Positions 1-8,534 of a stretch of 45,662 nt of DNA are shown in pieces. The DNA comes from JAFGXW01 sp964634385 (GTDB lineage: Bacteria; Bacillota_I; Bacilli_A; Izemoplasmatales; Izemoplasmataceae). The translations under genes were made by a program, and so were the position numbers. Every line of letters starts with the position of its first letter. Position 1 is the stretch's first letter. Location of the stretch: assembly GCA_964634385.1 (NCBI GenBank), contig CAZWIZ010000013.1, forward strand, positions 1-45,662, written 5' to 3'. The notes below the pieces were generated by a model. It did no database searches, was not told the DNA's origin, and saw only the letters and a program-made list of their open reading frames with translations.

Positions 1-3
1 AAA

Positions 4-80
<77 letters not shown>

Positions 81-95
81 ATTTCAGCGTTACTT

Positions 96-124
96 ATTAT
101 AATATAACGCCGTTATTTTGTAAA
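96..124 (-). promoter_or_regulatory. Promoter of tRNA-Arg
   Basis: TTTACA (119-124) and TATAAT (96-101) are separated by 17 bases, placing transcription start about 10 nt before the tRNA. A GCGTTA/TAACGC inverted repeat (87-92 and 105-110) flanks the -10 box. Confidence 0.8.
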
Positions 125-144
125 GAATAATATGCTATTTTTTA

Positions 145-166
145 AATATTTTTTTTTAAAAATATT
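145..166 (-). terminator. Weak AT-only hairpin after the LTA synthase-like gene
   Basis: Arms aatattttt (145-153) and aaaaatatt (158-166) with a four-base loop lie directly after the stop codon. The stem is all A-T and the following U-run is broken, so efficient termination is doubtful. Confidence 0.3.
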
Positions 167-167
167 A

Positions 168-1997
168 TTAATCTTCTTTCATTTTAAAATAATCAATCAA
201 TAATATCTTCTTTTGAATTTCTACAGCTGTAATTCTGTATTCTAACGCATCTTCCAATAGAAGATAATGTGCTTCATGACCTACTAATTTTTCATTTAAA
301 TCAAGAAAAGCAGAACCATCAGAAATAGTTAAATCACTAAACAAAATATAGTTATCTACTCCTGCTAGTAAATCAGTACCTAAAAAGTATTTGAATTCTA
401 AAGAACTATCAATTAGATTTAAAATAGTTGGTGCGACATCCATTGTTGATCCAGGATTACTAATAACTTTCCCTTCACTCATATTACTTGAATATATAAT
501 TAATTCTTGACGATTATATTCATGTGTATTTTGATCAATATCAACATAATCAAAATAAGTATTTGAACTCATCATATAAGGAAAATGGTCTGGATATATG
601 ACAAATATTGTATTATCCAATTCGCCGTTTGCTTCTAGTTCATCCATAATTAGCCCTAACATATTATCAAATTCAACAAACTTTTCCATAAAATTAATTA
701 TTTCATAATCAAAATCGTTATTTGGATAAGCAGTTTCAACTCTATTTGAATGAATATCAAATTCAGTTTGATCATATGCACCATGCATTGAATACGTTAA
801 TAAGTCAATGTATACTGGATTTGTATAGTCAACATATTCATCAAAAAAATCTAACATTTCAGTATCATATTTATCATTAAAATCACTATATCCTAAATCA
901 ATTAAATCTTCTTGAAAAGCAACTGTTTCAAATCCATATTGCGGAATTATTGTTTCTCTATTATAAAACCATTCATGTCCACTATGAAAATAATACGTAT
1001 CATATCCAATTGTTTTTAATTGTTCAGGCAAAGCATAACTAAAAGTATTTTTACTATAAGTATCGCAAATATTATTACTCCAATCACTTGATGCAAGAGC
1101 GCTCATCCCAGTAATACTCATAAATTCACTATTACAAGTAGCGCCTTGTTGGAAAACTGGTGTAAAATAATTATCAAATGACATTCCATTATTTTTCATC
1201 ATATACAAATTAGGAGTTAATACCGGATCAATAAATCTTGTTTCTAGTGTTTCTCCTAATATTGTAATTATATTGTATCCGTTATACATATCACTATAAT
1301 CATTAGCAACATGCTCTTCTTGATTTTCAAAAAAAGCATCAACATCAGCATATAGTTCATCATGATTTTGTTTTGCTCTAACTCTTGTAAAATCTAAAGC
1401 ATGATAATTATAATATCCATACTTTTCGCTAAATAAAGACCTATCATGCATTGAATCAAACAAATAAGCATCACTACGATAATAGTCGATTCTCGTATCA
1501 AAATTATAATTTCCCCAAACAAAAAACAAAACAACTTGAATTAAAAAGGCTAATGAAAAAATACCAAAGTCTTTAAAATTATAAATATCTTTTTCTTTAT
1601 TAGAAATTATTAAATATATTTCTACAATTAAAATCGGAGTAATTAAATACGCTACAAGCGGTATTTTAATACTATAATCTAAAGTAGTTCCTTCACGTAG
1701 CCACTTAATACCTGCAAAACTAGTCCTTGAACTAATAACATCAAAATAGTCAAAATAAACACTATCCCCAACTATAAATATTGTAGCTATAATAATAATA
1801 ATAATATAATATGCTTTTTGTAATTTTATATTTTTAATTAAAACACCAAAAATACCAATCCAAAAAATCATTAGCACGGTATCAAATATAATTCCCAAAT
1901 TAAAAATGCTAATTTGAGTTGTTATCATTAAAACAATTCTTAATATTAACAAATACCCAATAACGTAAAGAAAACCTTTATATCTATGTTTTTTCAA
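168..1997 (-). CDS. Lipoteichoic acid synthase-like membrane phosphoglycerol transferase
   Basis: LtaS-type enzyme, expected to move glycerol-phosphate from phosphatidylglycerol to a growing polymer or glycolipid on the outer membrane face. About five N-terminal transmembrane helices fall in residues 10-165, followed by an extracellular alkaline-phosphatase/sulfatase fold. Visible motifs are GETLE (metal-ligand Glu near 249), QQGATCNSEF (nucleophile Thr near 287, as in LtaS) and YPDHFPYM (Asp-His metal pair). The frame stays open to a GTG at 2006, but that GTG is inside the AGAGGTGA ribosome binding site. The TTG at 1997, six bases downstream, is the better start (609 aa). Family assignment is strong; the actual polymer product is inferred. 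Confidence 0.88.
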   Translation of the reverse strand: MKKHRYKGFLYVIGYLLILRIVLMITTQISIFNLGIIFDTVLMIFWIGIFGVLIKNIKLQKAYYIIIIIIATIFIVGDSVYFDYFDVISSRTSFAGIKWLREGTTLDYSIKIPLVAYLITPILIVEIYLIISNKEKDIYNFKDFGIFSLAFLIQVVLFFVWGNYNFDTRIDYYRSDAYLFDSMHDRSLFSEKYGYYNYHALDFTRVRAKQNHDELYADVDAFFENQEEHVANDYSDMYNGYNIITILGETLETRFIDPVLTPNLYMMKNNGMSFDNYFTPVFQQGATCNSEFMSITGMSALASSDWSNNICDTYSKNTFSYALPEQLKTIGYDTYYFHSGHEWFYNRETIIPQYGFETVAFQEDLIDLGYSDFNDKYDTEMLDFFDEYVDYTNPVYIDLLTYSMHGAYDQTEFDIHSNRVETAYPNNDFDYEIINFMEKFVEFDNMLGLIMDELEANGELDNTIFVIYPDHFPYMMSSNTYFDYVDIDQNTHEYNRQELIIYSSNMSEGKVISNPGSTMDVAPTILNLIDSSLEFKYFLGTDLLAGVDNYILFSDLTISDGSAFLDLNEKLVGHEAHYLLLEDALEYRITAVEIQKKILLIDYFKMKED

Positions 1998-2025
1998 AGT
2001 AATCACCTCTATTTTGTCTAAAACA

Positions 2026-2034
2026 ATTATATCA
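2026..2034 (-). promoter_or_regulatory. Extended -10 promoter of the LTA synthase-like gene
   Basis: TGATATAAT (TG-N-TATAAT) lies about 30 bases before the TTG start. No convincing -35 box is seen, as expected for an extended -10 promoter. Confidence 0.65.
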
Positions 2035-2069
2035 CAAATTAAAGCTTTTTTGTATGCTTTATTTTATAA

Positions 2070-2097
2070 AAAAACAGGAGTTTTATTTCCTGTTTTT
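2070..2097 (-). terminator. Terminator after feoB
   Basis: Perfect 10-bp arms aaaaacagga (2070-2079) and tcctgttttt (2088-2097) with an 8-nt loop, followed on the minus strand by more T residues. It separates feoB from the LTA synthase-like gene. Confidence 0.85.
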
Positions 2098-2105
2098 GAA
2101 TTTTA

Positions 2106-4100
2106 TTATATAAAAATACTAAAAATCAATCTTACAATTAAAGCAACTATATATGCAACTATAAATGGGTAAGTAACACTAAATAACGTCCATTTTGTAC
2201 TTCCTGTTTCACTTCTAATAGTGGCTACTGTTGAAATACATGGAATATATAAACTAGCAAAGACAACATATGTAAGCGCAGATAATGTAGTAAATCCAGA
2301 TGCAATATCACCTAGATATAAAATATTCAAACTAGAAACAACGATTTCTTTAGCTAGAAAACCACTAATCAGACTTGATGTCGCTTGCCAATCACCAAAT
2401 CCAAGAGGAATAAATATAGGAGAAATAAACCCAGCAATACTAGCTATAAAACTATTTTCAGGATTTATATTAATTCCCGAAAATCCAACATTGCTTAAAA
2501 GCCATAATATAACTGATCCGACCAAAATATAAGTCCCTGCTTTTTTCACAAACCTTCTCGCTTTTTCAAAAGCTTGATAAGTAATTGTTCTAAGTTGTGG
2601 CATTCTATATGGCGGTACTTCCAGTAAAAACTTACTTCCACTACCTTTAAAGAATGATAAACTAAATATTTTTGCACTTGCTAAAGTTACTATTATTCCA
2701 AGCAAATAAATTCCAAGCATTACAAAAGCACGATATTTATCAAAAAACATACTAATAAAAATAACATAAATCGGTAATCTTGCACTACATGATATAAAAG
2801 GAAGAGTAAGGATTGTTATCATTCTTTCTTTTTTATCTACAATTGTTCTTGTAGCCATAATCGCTGGAACTGTACATCCTAATCCAGTTATCATAGGAAC
2901 AATACTTTTACCATTAAATCCAAATTTACTTAAAAATCTGTCCATTACAATAGAAACTCGAGCCATATATCCAGTTCCTTCTAAAAGAGCAAGCATAAAA
3001 AACAAAACAATAATTTGTGGTAAAAATACTAAAATACCACCTACTCCAGCCATTATTCCGTCTATAACCAAGCCATAAGCAAAGCCACTTACTCCTAATA
3101 TCTCAAGAAAAATCCCTAAATAATGAACGAGAATTTCATCCCAAAAATAAGCAAGATACTTAGTCATAAATGCACCAACGCCTAAAAATTTTCCAAAACT
3201 CACTTGATAAACCATAAGCATAATGGCAAAGAAAATTGGAATACCCCAACCAGGGTGAGTTAAAACACGATCAATTCTCTGATTAAAATATTTTGAATGG
3301 TCTCTATCTTCAACTTGAAATAAACAATCATCAACAATTCTATTAATAAATTCTCTTCTTGTGTTGAAGACTGCTCCTTTTAATGATAATGCAACCTCGT
3401 CTTTAATTATTCTTTCTTCAACTTCTTTTACTACTTCTCTTATTTTTTCCTCTTTTGCAATATCTAAAAATTTATATATTCCTTCATTTCCTTCAAGGAT
3501 TTGAAGAGCAAGCCATTTCTTCTTAACTTTTAACACATCATATTTAAGTAAATCACCAATTCTTTGAATTCCCCATTTAATATGAGGATGATAATCAAGT
3601 TCAATTGATTTATAAACTCTTAAATTTTTTAATTTATTGCTTATATTAATTCTATCATCATTATTTCTTTCTCTAGCGCTAATACAAATAGCATTTGATT
3701 TTAACCTACTAGAAATCTTTTCTATATCGATTACGTATCCATTATTACGAAGAGCATCTCGTAAATTAAAAACAAGTAAAGTTGGAACTCCTAATTCTAG
3801 CAGTTGTACAGTTAAATGAAGATTTCTCTTTAAATGGGTTGAATCGATAATATTAACAATTCCACTATAAGATTCATTTAATAATGAATACGTAACTACT
3901 CCTTCATCTTCACTTGATGGAGAAACACTATATGTACCTGGTAAATCAACCAAGTTAGCACCTTCATAATGCTTTATATGGTGAACTCTTTTTTCAACTG
4001 TCACACCACTATAGTTACCAACATGAACATGTGAAAGTGTCATAAAATTAAAAAAAGTACTTTTTCCTACATTCGGGTTACCAGCAAGTAAATAGATCAT
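2106..4100 (-). CDS. feoB: Ferrous iron transporter FeoB
   Basis: Ferrous iron uptake permease with a cytosolic GTPase domain. The 664 residues match Gram-positive FeoB in length. G1 is GNPNVGKS (7-14), G3 DLPG (52-55) and G4 NLRD (112-115). A helical linker (about 170-270) follows, then the membrane core with paired gating regions, including GLGCTVPAIMATRT, in which the Cys is conserved. Its ATG overlaps the feoA stop as ATGA, so the pair is translationally coupled. FeoA-FeoB beside a Fur-family gene suggests iron control. Confidence 0.97.
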   Translation of the reverse strand: MIYLLAGNPNVGKSTFFNFMTLSHVHVGNYSGVTVEKRVHHIKHYEGANLVDLPGTYSVSPSSEDEGVVTYSLLNESYSGIVNIIDSTHLKRNLHLTVQLLELGVPTLLVFNLRDALRNNGYVIDIEKISSRLKSNAICISARERNNDDRINISNKLKNLRVYKSIELDYHPHIKWGIQRIGDLLKYDVLKVKKKWLALQILEGNEGIYKFLDIAKEEKIREVVKEVEERIIKDEVALSLKGAVFNTRREFINRIVDDCLFQVEDRDHSKYFNQRIDRVLTHPGWGIPIFFAIMLMVYQVSFGKFLGVGAFMTKYLAYFWDEILVHYLGIFLEILGVSGFAYGLVIDGIMAGVGGILVFLPQIIVLFFMLALLEGTGYMARVSIVMDRFLSKFGFNGKSIVPMITGLGCTVPAIMATRTIVDKKERMITILTLPFISCSARLPIYVIFISMFFDKYRAFVMLGIYLLGIIVTLASAKIFSLSFFKGSGSKFLLEVPPYRMPQLRTITYQAFEKARRFVKKAGTYILVGSVILWLLSNVGFSGININPENSFIASIAGFISPIFIPLGFGDWQATSSLISGFLAKEIVVSSLNILYLGDIASGFTTLSALTYVVFASLYIPCISTVATIRSETGSTKWTLFSVTYPFIVAYIVALIVRLIFSIFI

Positions 4101-4321
4101 TTTTTCACCTCAATATTTAAAGCATCTTCTTTTCTTAAACATATTTCGATATCATCAACTTCAATTAAATATAATTTATCAAAAGCTAATACGTTTAAAA
4201 GAGTTACTTCTGCGCTCTCATAAATTCCTAAATCCATAAGACGATTCATAAATCGTTTATCAAACTTTTTCAATGATGTAATCTTAGCTATATCTTGTTT
4301 TTTTAAATCAGTGACATTCAT
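4097..4321 (-). CDS. feoA: FeoA SH3-like iron transport accessory protein
   Basis: Small cytosolic FeoA-type beta-barrel protein that modulates FeoB. The 74 residues include the family pattern MNRLMDLGIYESAEVTLLN and a C-terminal hydrophobic strand (YLIEVDDIEICLR). I start it at ATG 4321, eight bases after AGGAG (4330-4334); an upstream in-frame GTG at 4330 overlaps that site. It is first in a feoA-feoB operon with a very short leader. Confidence 0.93.
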   Translation of the reverse strand: MNVTDLKKQDIAKITSLKKFDKRFMNRLMDLGIYESAEVTLLNVLAFDKLYLIEVDDIEICLRKEDALNIEVKK

Positions 4322-4341
4322 ATGTACCACTCCTAGTTAGC

Positions 4342-4370
4342 ATTATATCTAAAAATATTATTCATATCAA
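4342..4370 (-). promoter_or_regulatory. Promoter of feoAB
   Basis: TTGATA (4365-4370) and TATAAT (4342-4347) with a 17-base spacer. Predicted transcription start is near 4335, only about 14 nt before the feoA ATG. Confidence 0.8.
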
Positions 4371-4371
4371 C

Positions 4372-4385
4372 AAAATTATAATTTT
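4372..4385. promoter_or_regulatory. Candidate Fur/PerR-type operator
   Basis: A perfect 14-bp palindrome, AAAATTATAATTTT, touches the upstream edge of the feoAB -35 box. Its ATTATAAT core resembles half of Fur-family boxes, and a Fur-family gene is next door. In AT-rich DNA such palindromes can occur by chance. Confidence 0.35.
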
Positions 4386-4412
4386 TCTGAATAGTATTAC
4401 AAAAAAGAAAAA

Positions 4413-4430
4413 AACCAGAGTTATCTGGTT
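4413..4430 (-). terminator. Terminator of the Fur-family gene
   Basis: Arms aaccaga (4413-4419) and tctggtt (4424-4430) with loop gtta overlap the stop codon, and are followed on the minus strand by a long T-rich tract (4399-4414). Confidence 0.85.
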
Positions 4431-4903
4431 CTATCTAGAGCATTAATAAAACATGTATCATCTTTTCTACATGTATCTTTTCCGTAATGTTCACATACAC
4501 CTTCTACAACTAATTGTAATTTAGTAATTGTGAAATTTTTAAAGATAGGGTTATGTCTAATTTGTTCGAAAATTTTACTATCATTAATTTCAATAATATT
4601 ATTATTAACTTTACATGTTACATGTATATGTGAATCAGCACTATGACTTTTTTCATCAATTGTTAAATCATAATGTTTTTTTCCATTAATAAAAATTTGA
4701 GCAACAATTTTATGTTCTAATAAAAAATCAATATTATTATAAACAGTTCCTAGATTATTAAAGCCTCTTTTTTTAAGTTCTATATAAACTTCTTGAATAG
4801 TTAAATGTTTTCCTTCCAAGACATCTATAATCGCTCTTCTTTGTCTAGTAATTCTTATATTCTGTTGTCTTAATTCTGAAAACACTTTCTCTCTTTTATC
4901 CAT
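4421..4903 (-). CDS. Fur-family metal-responsive repressor with an altered zinc site
   Basis: Ferric-uptake-regulator family DNA-binding protein, 160 aa. The N-terminal winged helix contains RITRQRRAIIDVL and the recognition helix NLGTVYNNIDFL. The dimerisation domain has the metal-ligand run DSHIHVTC. The canonical structural-zinc pattern of two CxxC motifs is not intact: the first is reduced to TCKV and the C-terminal part reads CEHYGKDTC plus another Cys. It could therefore be a Fur, PerR or Zur variant; adjacency to feoAB favours iron or peroxide sensing. Start is ATG 4903, six bases after AGGTG, rather than the GTG at 4912 inside that site. Confidence 0.85.
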   Translation of the reverse strand: MDKREKVFSELRQQNIRITRQRRAIIDVLEGKHLTIQEVYIELKKRGFNNLGTVYNNIDFLLEHKIVAQIFINGKKHYDLTIDEKSHSADSHIHVTCKVNNNIIEINDSKIFEQIRHNPIFKNFTITKLQLVVEGVCEHYGKDTCRKDDTCFINALDRTR

Positions 4904-4970
4904 AATTATCACCTAATTTATATTAACATTTTTCTAAATAAAAGAAAACTATAATACTCACTGAAAATCA

Positions 4971-5004
4971 GAATAAGAAAAACCAAAATTGATTTTTCTT
5001 ATTC
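4971..5004 (-). terminator. Hairpin at the end of coaD
   Basis: Twelve-base arms gaataagaaaaa (4971-4982) and tttttcttattc (4993-5004) around a 10-nt loop overlap the coaD stop. The U-run after it is weak. Confidence 0.5.
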
Positions 5005-5481
5005 TTTCATTTTTTCTTTCATTTTTTCAACTACATAGGGAGGTATAAATTTCTCTAAATCACCTTTAAATAGGCCTATTTCCTTAACCAATGCGCTACT
5101 TAAGAAAGAATACTTATTATCTGTCATAAAATAAATACTATCTATTTCACTATCTAATACTCTATTAGCATGAGTTAATTGAAATTCATATTCAAAATCG
5201 GTTACAGCTCTTAATCCACGAACCATATGTGTCGCCCCTAGTTTTCTAGTTTCATCAACAGTCAAATCATTCGCAATAACAACTTCTATTCTATTTAAAT
5301 ATTCCTTCATTGTAACTTCAACCATATCTTTTCGAACTTCTGCACTAAATAATGCATGCTTATTTGGATGTACATTTATCAATATGATTAAACGATCAAA
5401 TACTTTTAACGCTCTTTTAGCAATATCAATATGTCCAAATGTAATCGGATCAAAACTACCAGGATAAACTGCAACTTTCAT
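4999..5481 (-). CDS. coaD: Phosphopantetheine adenylyltransferase
   Basis: Penultimate enzyme of coenzyme A synthesis, transferring AMP from ATP to 4'-phosphopantetheine. The 160-aa length is standard. The nucleotidyltransferase motif is PGSFDPITFGHIDI (HIGH-type, residues 7-20), and the family C-terminal motif reads YSFLSSALVKEIG. The ATG follows the rsmD stop without a gap, the common Firmicutes rsmD-coaD arrangement. Confidence 0.97.
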   Translation of the reverse strand: MKVAVYPGSFDPITFGHIDIAKRALKVFDRLIILINVHPNKHALFSAEVRKDMVEVTMKEYLNRIEVVIANDLTVDETRKLGATHMVRGLRAVTDFEYEFQLTHANRVLDSEIDSIYFMTDNKYSFLSSALVKEIGLFKGDLEKFIPPYVVEKMKEKMKE

Positions 5482-6027
5482 TTAAATTCCCCATTTCATA
5501 AAAGATACTTTCGTAATTCCAATAACTTTTTGTTTATATTCTATTATACCATTATTTACTTCTTTTATATTATTACTTTTTTTATAAAGGCAAACAATAA
5601 TACCATCTTCCTTTAAAATCTTTCTTTCAGCAATAATAGAAATAATATTATTAATTTCTTCCATATTATATGGTGGGTCAAGAAAAATAATATCAAATTG
5701 ATCTTTTGTTTTATAAATATAATCAAGATAACTAGTATTAATAACAATACATTCATCTTCTATTCTTAAACTAGCAATATTATGTTTTATTGTTTGAATA
5801 GCTTTATAATTGTTATCAATAAAAACAGCTTTATTAACTCCTCTACTAATTCCTTCAATTCCCAAAGCACCACTTCCAGCAAATAAATCCAAAACTGTTT
5901 CATTCGTAAAATACGGACCAATACTATTAAATATTGTTTCTTTAATCCTGTCTTTTATTTCTCGAGTAGATTTCGAATCTACTTCTATTAATAATCTACT
6001 TCGATGAATTCCCGCGATTACTCTCAT
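5482..6027 (-). CDS. rsmD: 16S rRNA (guanine966-N2)-methyltransferase
   Basis: RsmD-family SAM-dependent methyltransferase modifying G966 of 16S rRNA. The 181 residues begin with the conserved MRVIAG, followed by the SAM-binding VLDLFAGSGALGIEGISRG (about 45-63) and the N6/N2-methylase motif DPPY inside DIIFLDPPYN. Start ATG 6027 has a GGAGGAAC ribosome binding site. It is directly upstream of coaD. Confidence 0.96.
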   Translation of the reverse strand: MRVIAGIHRSRLLIEVDSKSTREIKDRIKETIFNSIGPYFTNETVLDLFAGSGALGIEGISRGVNKAVFIDNNYKAIQTIKHNIASLRIEDECIVINTSYLDYIYKTKDQFDIIFLDPPYNMEEINNIISIIAERKILKEDGIIVCLYKKSNNIKEVNNGIIEYKQKVIGITKVSFMKWGI

Positions 6028-6046
6028 TTTGTTCCTCCTATGGAGA

Positions 6047-6066
6047 AAAAGGCCAAAAGGCCTTTT
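6047..6066 (-). terminator. Terminator of the first M42 peptidase gene
   Basis: Perfect arms aaaaggcc (6047-6054) and ggcctttt (6059-6066) with an AAAA loop lie just after the stop codon, with T residues following on the minus strand. Confidence 0.85.
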
Positions 6067-6069
6067 AAT

Positions 6070-7125
6070 TTATTGATAAGTTATTTTATTCACTGCTTCT
6101 CTATCTAATCTTTCCACTAAGATTGTTACTAGCTTAACCATCGCATCATAATCACCTTTATGAACAATAGATGTGTGAGAATGTAAATATCTTACAGGTA
6201 AACATAAAGCAACTGTAGGTGCTCCGCTACCTGTCATATGGATTGATCCTCCATCAGTTCCACCACGTTCTAAAAATGTTAACTGATAAGGAATTTTTTC
6301 AGATTCACAAATATCAACTACAAAATCTCTTAATCCTTTATGTCCTATCATAGAGCTATCTTTAAACATAATTCCGACACCTTTACCAAGAACAGTGTTT
6401 TTGTTTCCACCCGGAAAATCAAAAGCAATTGTAGTATCTAAGGCAATTCCGATATCAGGATCAATTTTATAAGCACTAGTTTTCGATCCACGAAGCCCTA
6501 CTTCTTCTTGTACTGTCCCAACACCATAATATATGTTTTCATGTTTTCTATTTTGAATACTTCTTAAAACATCAATAGTTGCGGCACAACCTACTCTATT
6601 ATCCCAAGCTTTTCCTAAATAATATTTCGGATTGCTTAATTTTTGAAATTCAATATATGGAGTAATCATATCTCCAGGATTAATTCCTAATTCCATTGCT
6701 TCTTCTTTGTTTTCAACACCTAAATCAAGATACATTTTTTCCATTTCGACTGGTTTTTTTCTTTCTTCAGGAGTTAAAATATGTGGTGCTTTTGCACCAA
6801 CAACTGCTCTAATTTCTTTTCCTGCATTTGTTGTAATTGTCATTTGTTGAGCAAGCATTACTTGACTCCACCAACCACCTGCAGGAGTAAATTTAACATA
6901 TCCTTCTTTAGTAATATAAGTTACCATAAAACCAACTTCATCCATATGCCCCGCAACCATGATTTTTGGTCCATCAGGATTACCTATTTTTTCGACAATA
7001 ATACTTCCTAAATTATCATACGTAACGTTACCTAAATCTTTCATCTTCCTTGTCATATATTCCCTAACTTGTTTTTCGTTACCAGGAATAGCATTAAGCA
7101 TTGATAGTTCTTTTAAAATACCCAT
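6070..7125 (-). CDS. M42-family metalloaminopeptidase
   Basis: Cytosolic dinuclear-metal aminopeptidase of the tetrahedral (TET) M42 family, trimming peptides. All ligands are visible: GHMDEVG (His60, Asp62), AWDNRVG (Asp175), QEEVGLRGS (catalytic Glu207 and ligand Glu208), ALDTT (Asp230) and RYLHS (His315). Length 351 aa is typical. ATG 7125 follows AAGGAA. A monocistronic unit with its own promoter and terminator. A second, diverged M42 gene is at 23782. Confidence 0.95.
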   Translation of the reverse strand: MGILKELSMLNAIPGNEKQVREYMTRKMKDLGNVTYDNLGSIIVEKIGNPDGPKIMVAGHMDEVGFMVTYITKEGYVKFTPAGGWWSQVMLAQQMTITTNAGKEIRAVVGAKAPHILTPEERKKPVEMEKMYLDLGVENKEEAMELGINPGDMITPYIEFQKLSNPKYYLGKAWDNRVGCAATIDVLRSIQNRKHENIYYGVGTVQEEVGLRGSKTSAYKIDPDIGIALDTTIAFDFPGGNKNTVLGKGVGIMFKDSSMIGHKGLRDFVVDICESEKIPYQLTFLERGGTDGGSIHMTGSGAPTVALCLPVRYLHSHTSIVHKGDYDAMVKLVTILVERLDREAVNKITYQ

Positions 7126-7194
7126 ATTTTCCTTGTATAATTAACGACATTTAATTAACTATACTTTCCTTTCTTTATAATTTTATACTAAATA

Positions 7195-7203
7195 ATTATA
7201 TCA
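7195..7203 (-). promoter_or_regulatory. Extended -10 promoter of the first M42 gene
   Basis: TGATATAAT lies 70 bases before the start codon; no good -35 box is seen at 17 bases. Confidence 0.6.
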
Positions 7204-7272
7204 CACTAAACTAATAAATAATATTCTTCTAAAAAAAAATATCTAAATAAATTAATATTCAGACATTTCATA

Positions 7273-7707
7273 TTAAAATTTTTCTTCAATCTTCATAATT
7301 TGGTTTTCAATAAATCGATCTAAAATTTCTAGAAAACGTTCTGCTTCAGACATTGAAATTCCATCAATCAAATCACTAACACAAGCATTTTCGATTTTTG
7401 AAACTTCATTACAAAGTTTTTCACTACCCTTATTTATGTAAATGTTTTGAATACGTTTATCTTTTGCGTTTTTCACTCTGCTAATATAATTATTTTTTTC
7501 TAAACGTGATAACACTCCTGATAAAGTAGCCTTATCAGTATCCATTTGCATTAATATTTCTTTCGCAATAATTCCTGGTTCTTGGTTAATTACTCTTAAA
7601 ACCATTAATTGTGCATACGTAATATTTAAACGTTCTAAATGTTTTGACATCAATCGTTTATATAACATACTACTCTTATTTAATTTGTAACACATTTCTT
7701 TTACCAT
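7273..7707 (-). CDS. MarR-family transcriptional regulator
   Basis: Winged-helix dimeric repressor of the MarR family, 144 aa. The winged HTH spans roughly residues 30-100: AKEILMQMDTDKATLSGVLSRLEKNNYISRVKNAKDKR, with the wing around NAKDKRIQ. Flanking helices form the dimer interface. Target genes are not evident: neighbours on both sides have their own terminators or promoters, so autoregulation is the only link the context suggests. Start ATG is preceded by GGAGG. Confidence 0.9.
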   Translation of the reverse strand: MVKEMCYKLNKSSMLYKRLMSKHLERLNITYAQLMVLRVINQEPGIIAKEILMQMDTDKATLSGVLSRLEKNNYISRVKNAKDKRIQNIYINKGSEKLCNEVSKIENACVSDLIDGISMSEAERFLEILDRFIENQIMKIEEKF

Positions 7708-7740
7708 GATTCTTGCCTCCCTATAATACTATACAAAATT

Positions 7741-7768
7741 ATTATACATTAGATACCAACATTGTCAA
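7741..7768 (-). promoter_or_regulatory. Promoter of the marR-like gene, with TGTATA repeats
   Basis: TTGACA (7763-7768) and TATAAT (7741-7746) with a 16-base spacer. On the minus strand TGTATA occurs twice across the -10 region, seven bases apart, a possible autoregulatory site. Confidence 0.75.
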
Positions 7769-7820
7769 AAGGTAATATTGATTTAAATATGAAAATATTG
7801 AATTGATTGCAAGATATTTA

Positions 7821-7849
7821 AAAAAGCCAATCATTTTGATTGGATTTTT
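7821..7849 (-). terminator. Terminator of the two-gene membrane operon
   Basis: Arms ccaatca (7827-7833) and tgattgg (7837-7843), extended by A/T pairs, with six T residues following on the minus strand. Confidence 0.85.
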
Positions 7850-7871
7850 ATCTTGGTTACTAAAATAGTTT

Positions 7872-8525
7872 TCAACTAACTATTTGATCTTGAATATGTT
7901 CTTCTTCCTCAATAACAGGTGCTTTTTTATCAAGAATTGTTTCTTCATCTACAGAAACATCAGGCATTTCAAGTGTTTTTTGATAGCGATAAACTTTATA
8001 GCCTTTATAGCCATCATAACTTAAATACCCGCCAGCTACAACACTGAAAAATAAAATAATCCAAACTAAAAGTGCAGGGGTAAAATTACCACTTGTAAAA
8101 ATATAACTCCCAATTACTAACGCTAATATATGGAATAAATATAATGGTAAATCACTTTTTTCAGCACCTGTTGAAACACTATAAAAATGAATAGATCCAC
8201 GTAAAATAAAAAATCCACCAAGAAGATATCCAAATGAATTACCTAATCCAACTGATGTTAGTAAGGTAATTAAAATCATTGCTAATCCTAAAGCAATATC
8301 AATTGTAATTTCCATAATATTTATTGTTTTTATAAGATCATTCTTTTGTGTTTTAACAAAAGGTACTAGTCTTATAACTGAATAAATAATTATTGTTGAT
8401 CCAATAAACGGAATTACAATTCCTTCTGCTACCAATGGTTTAACACCCATAAAAACAGCTAATCCAATCATCAACGCAGCTCCGATAAGTTTTAAAATCC
8501 ATCCATACTTTTTAAATGCTTTCAT
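7872..8525 (-). CDS. Multi-pass membrane protein, DUF308/HdeD-like
   Basis: Function unknown. 217 aa with about six transmembrane helices in residues 10-170 arranged as pairs, resembling DUF308/HdeD-type proteins (family match by pattern only). The C-terminal ~45 residues are hydrophilic and acidic (EETILDKKAPVIEEEEH), probably cytoplasmic. Start ATG has AGGAGG. It follows the YwaF-like gene after nine bases, so the two form an operon closed by the terminator at 7821-7849. Confidence 0.75.
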   Translation of the reverse strand: MKAFKKYGWILKLIGAALMIGLAVFMGVKPLVAEGIVIPFIGSTIIIYSVIRLVPFVKTQKNDLIKTINIMEITIDIALGLAMILITLLTSVGLGNSFGYLLGGFFILRGSIHFYSVSTGAEKSDLPLYLFHILALVIGSYIFTSGNFTPALLVWIILFFSVVAGGYLSYDGYKGYKVYRYQKTLEMPDVSVDEETILDKKAPVIEEEEHIQDQIVS

Positions 8526-8534
8526 AAAAACCTC

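Noticed and set aside
2221..2532. Plus-strand 103-codon frame inside feoB
   Set aside because: It lies opposite conserved feoB coding sequence, has no ribosome binding site and its product is the antisense shadow of the transporter.
4945..4960. Plus-strand TATAAT near 4950 as a promoter
   Set aside because: No plus-strand gene follows and there is no -35 element; it is expected by chance in this base composition.
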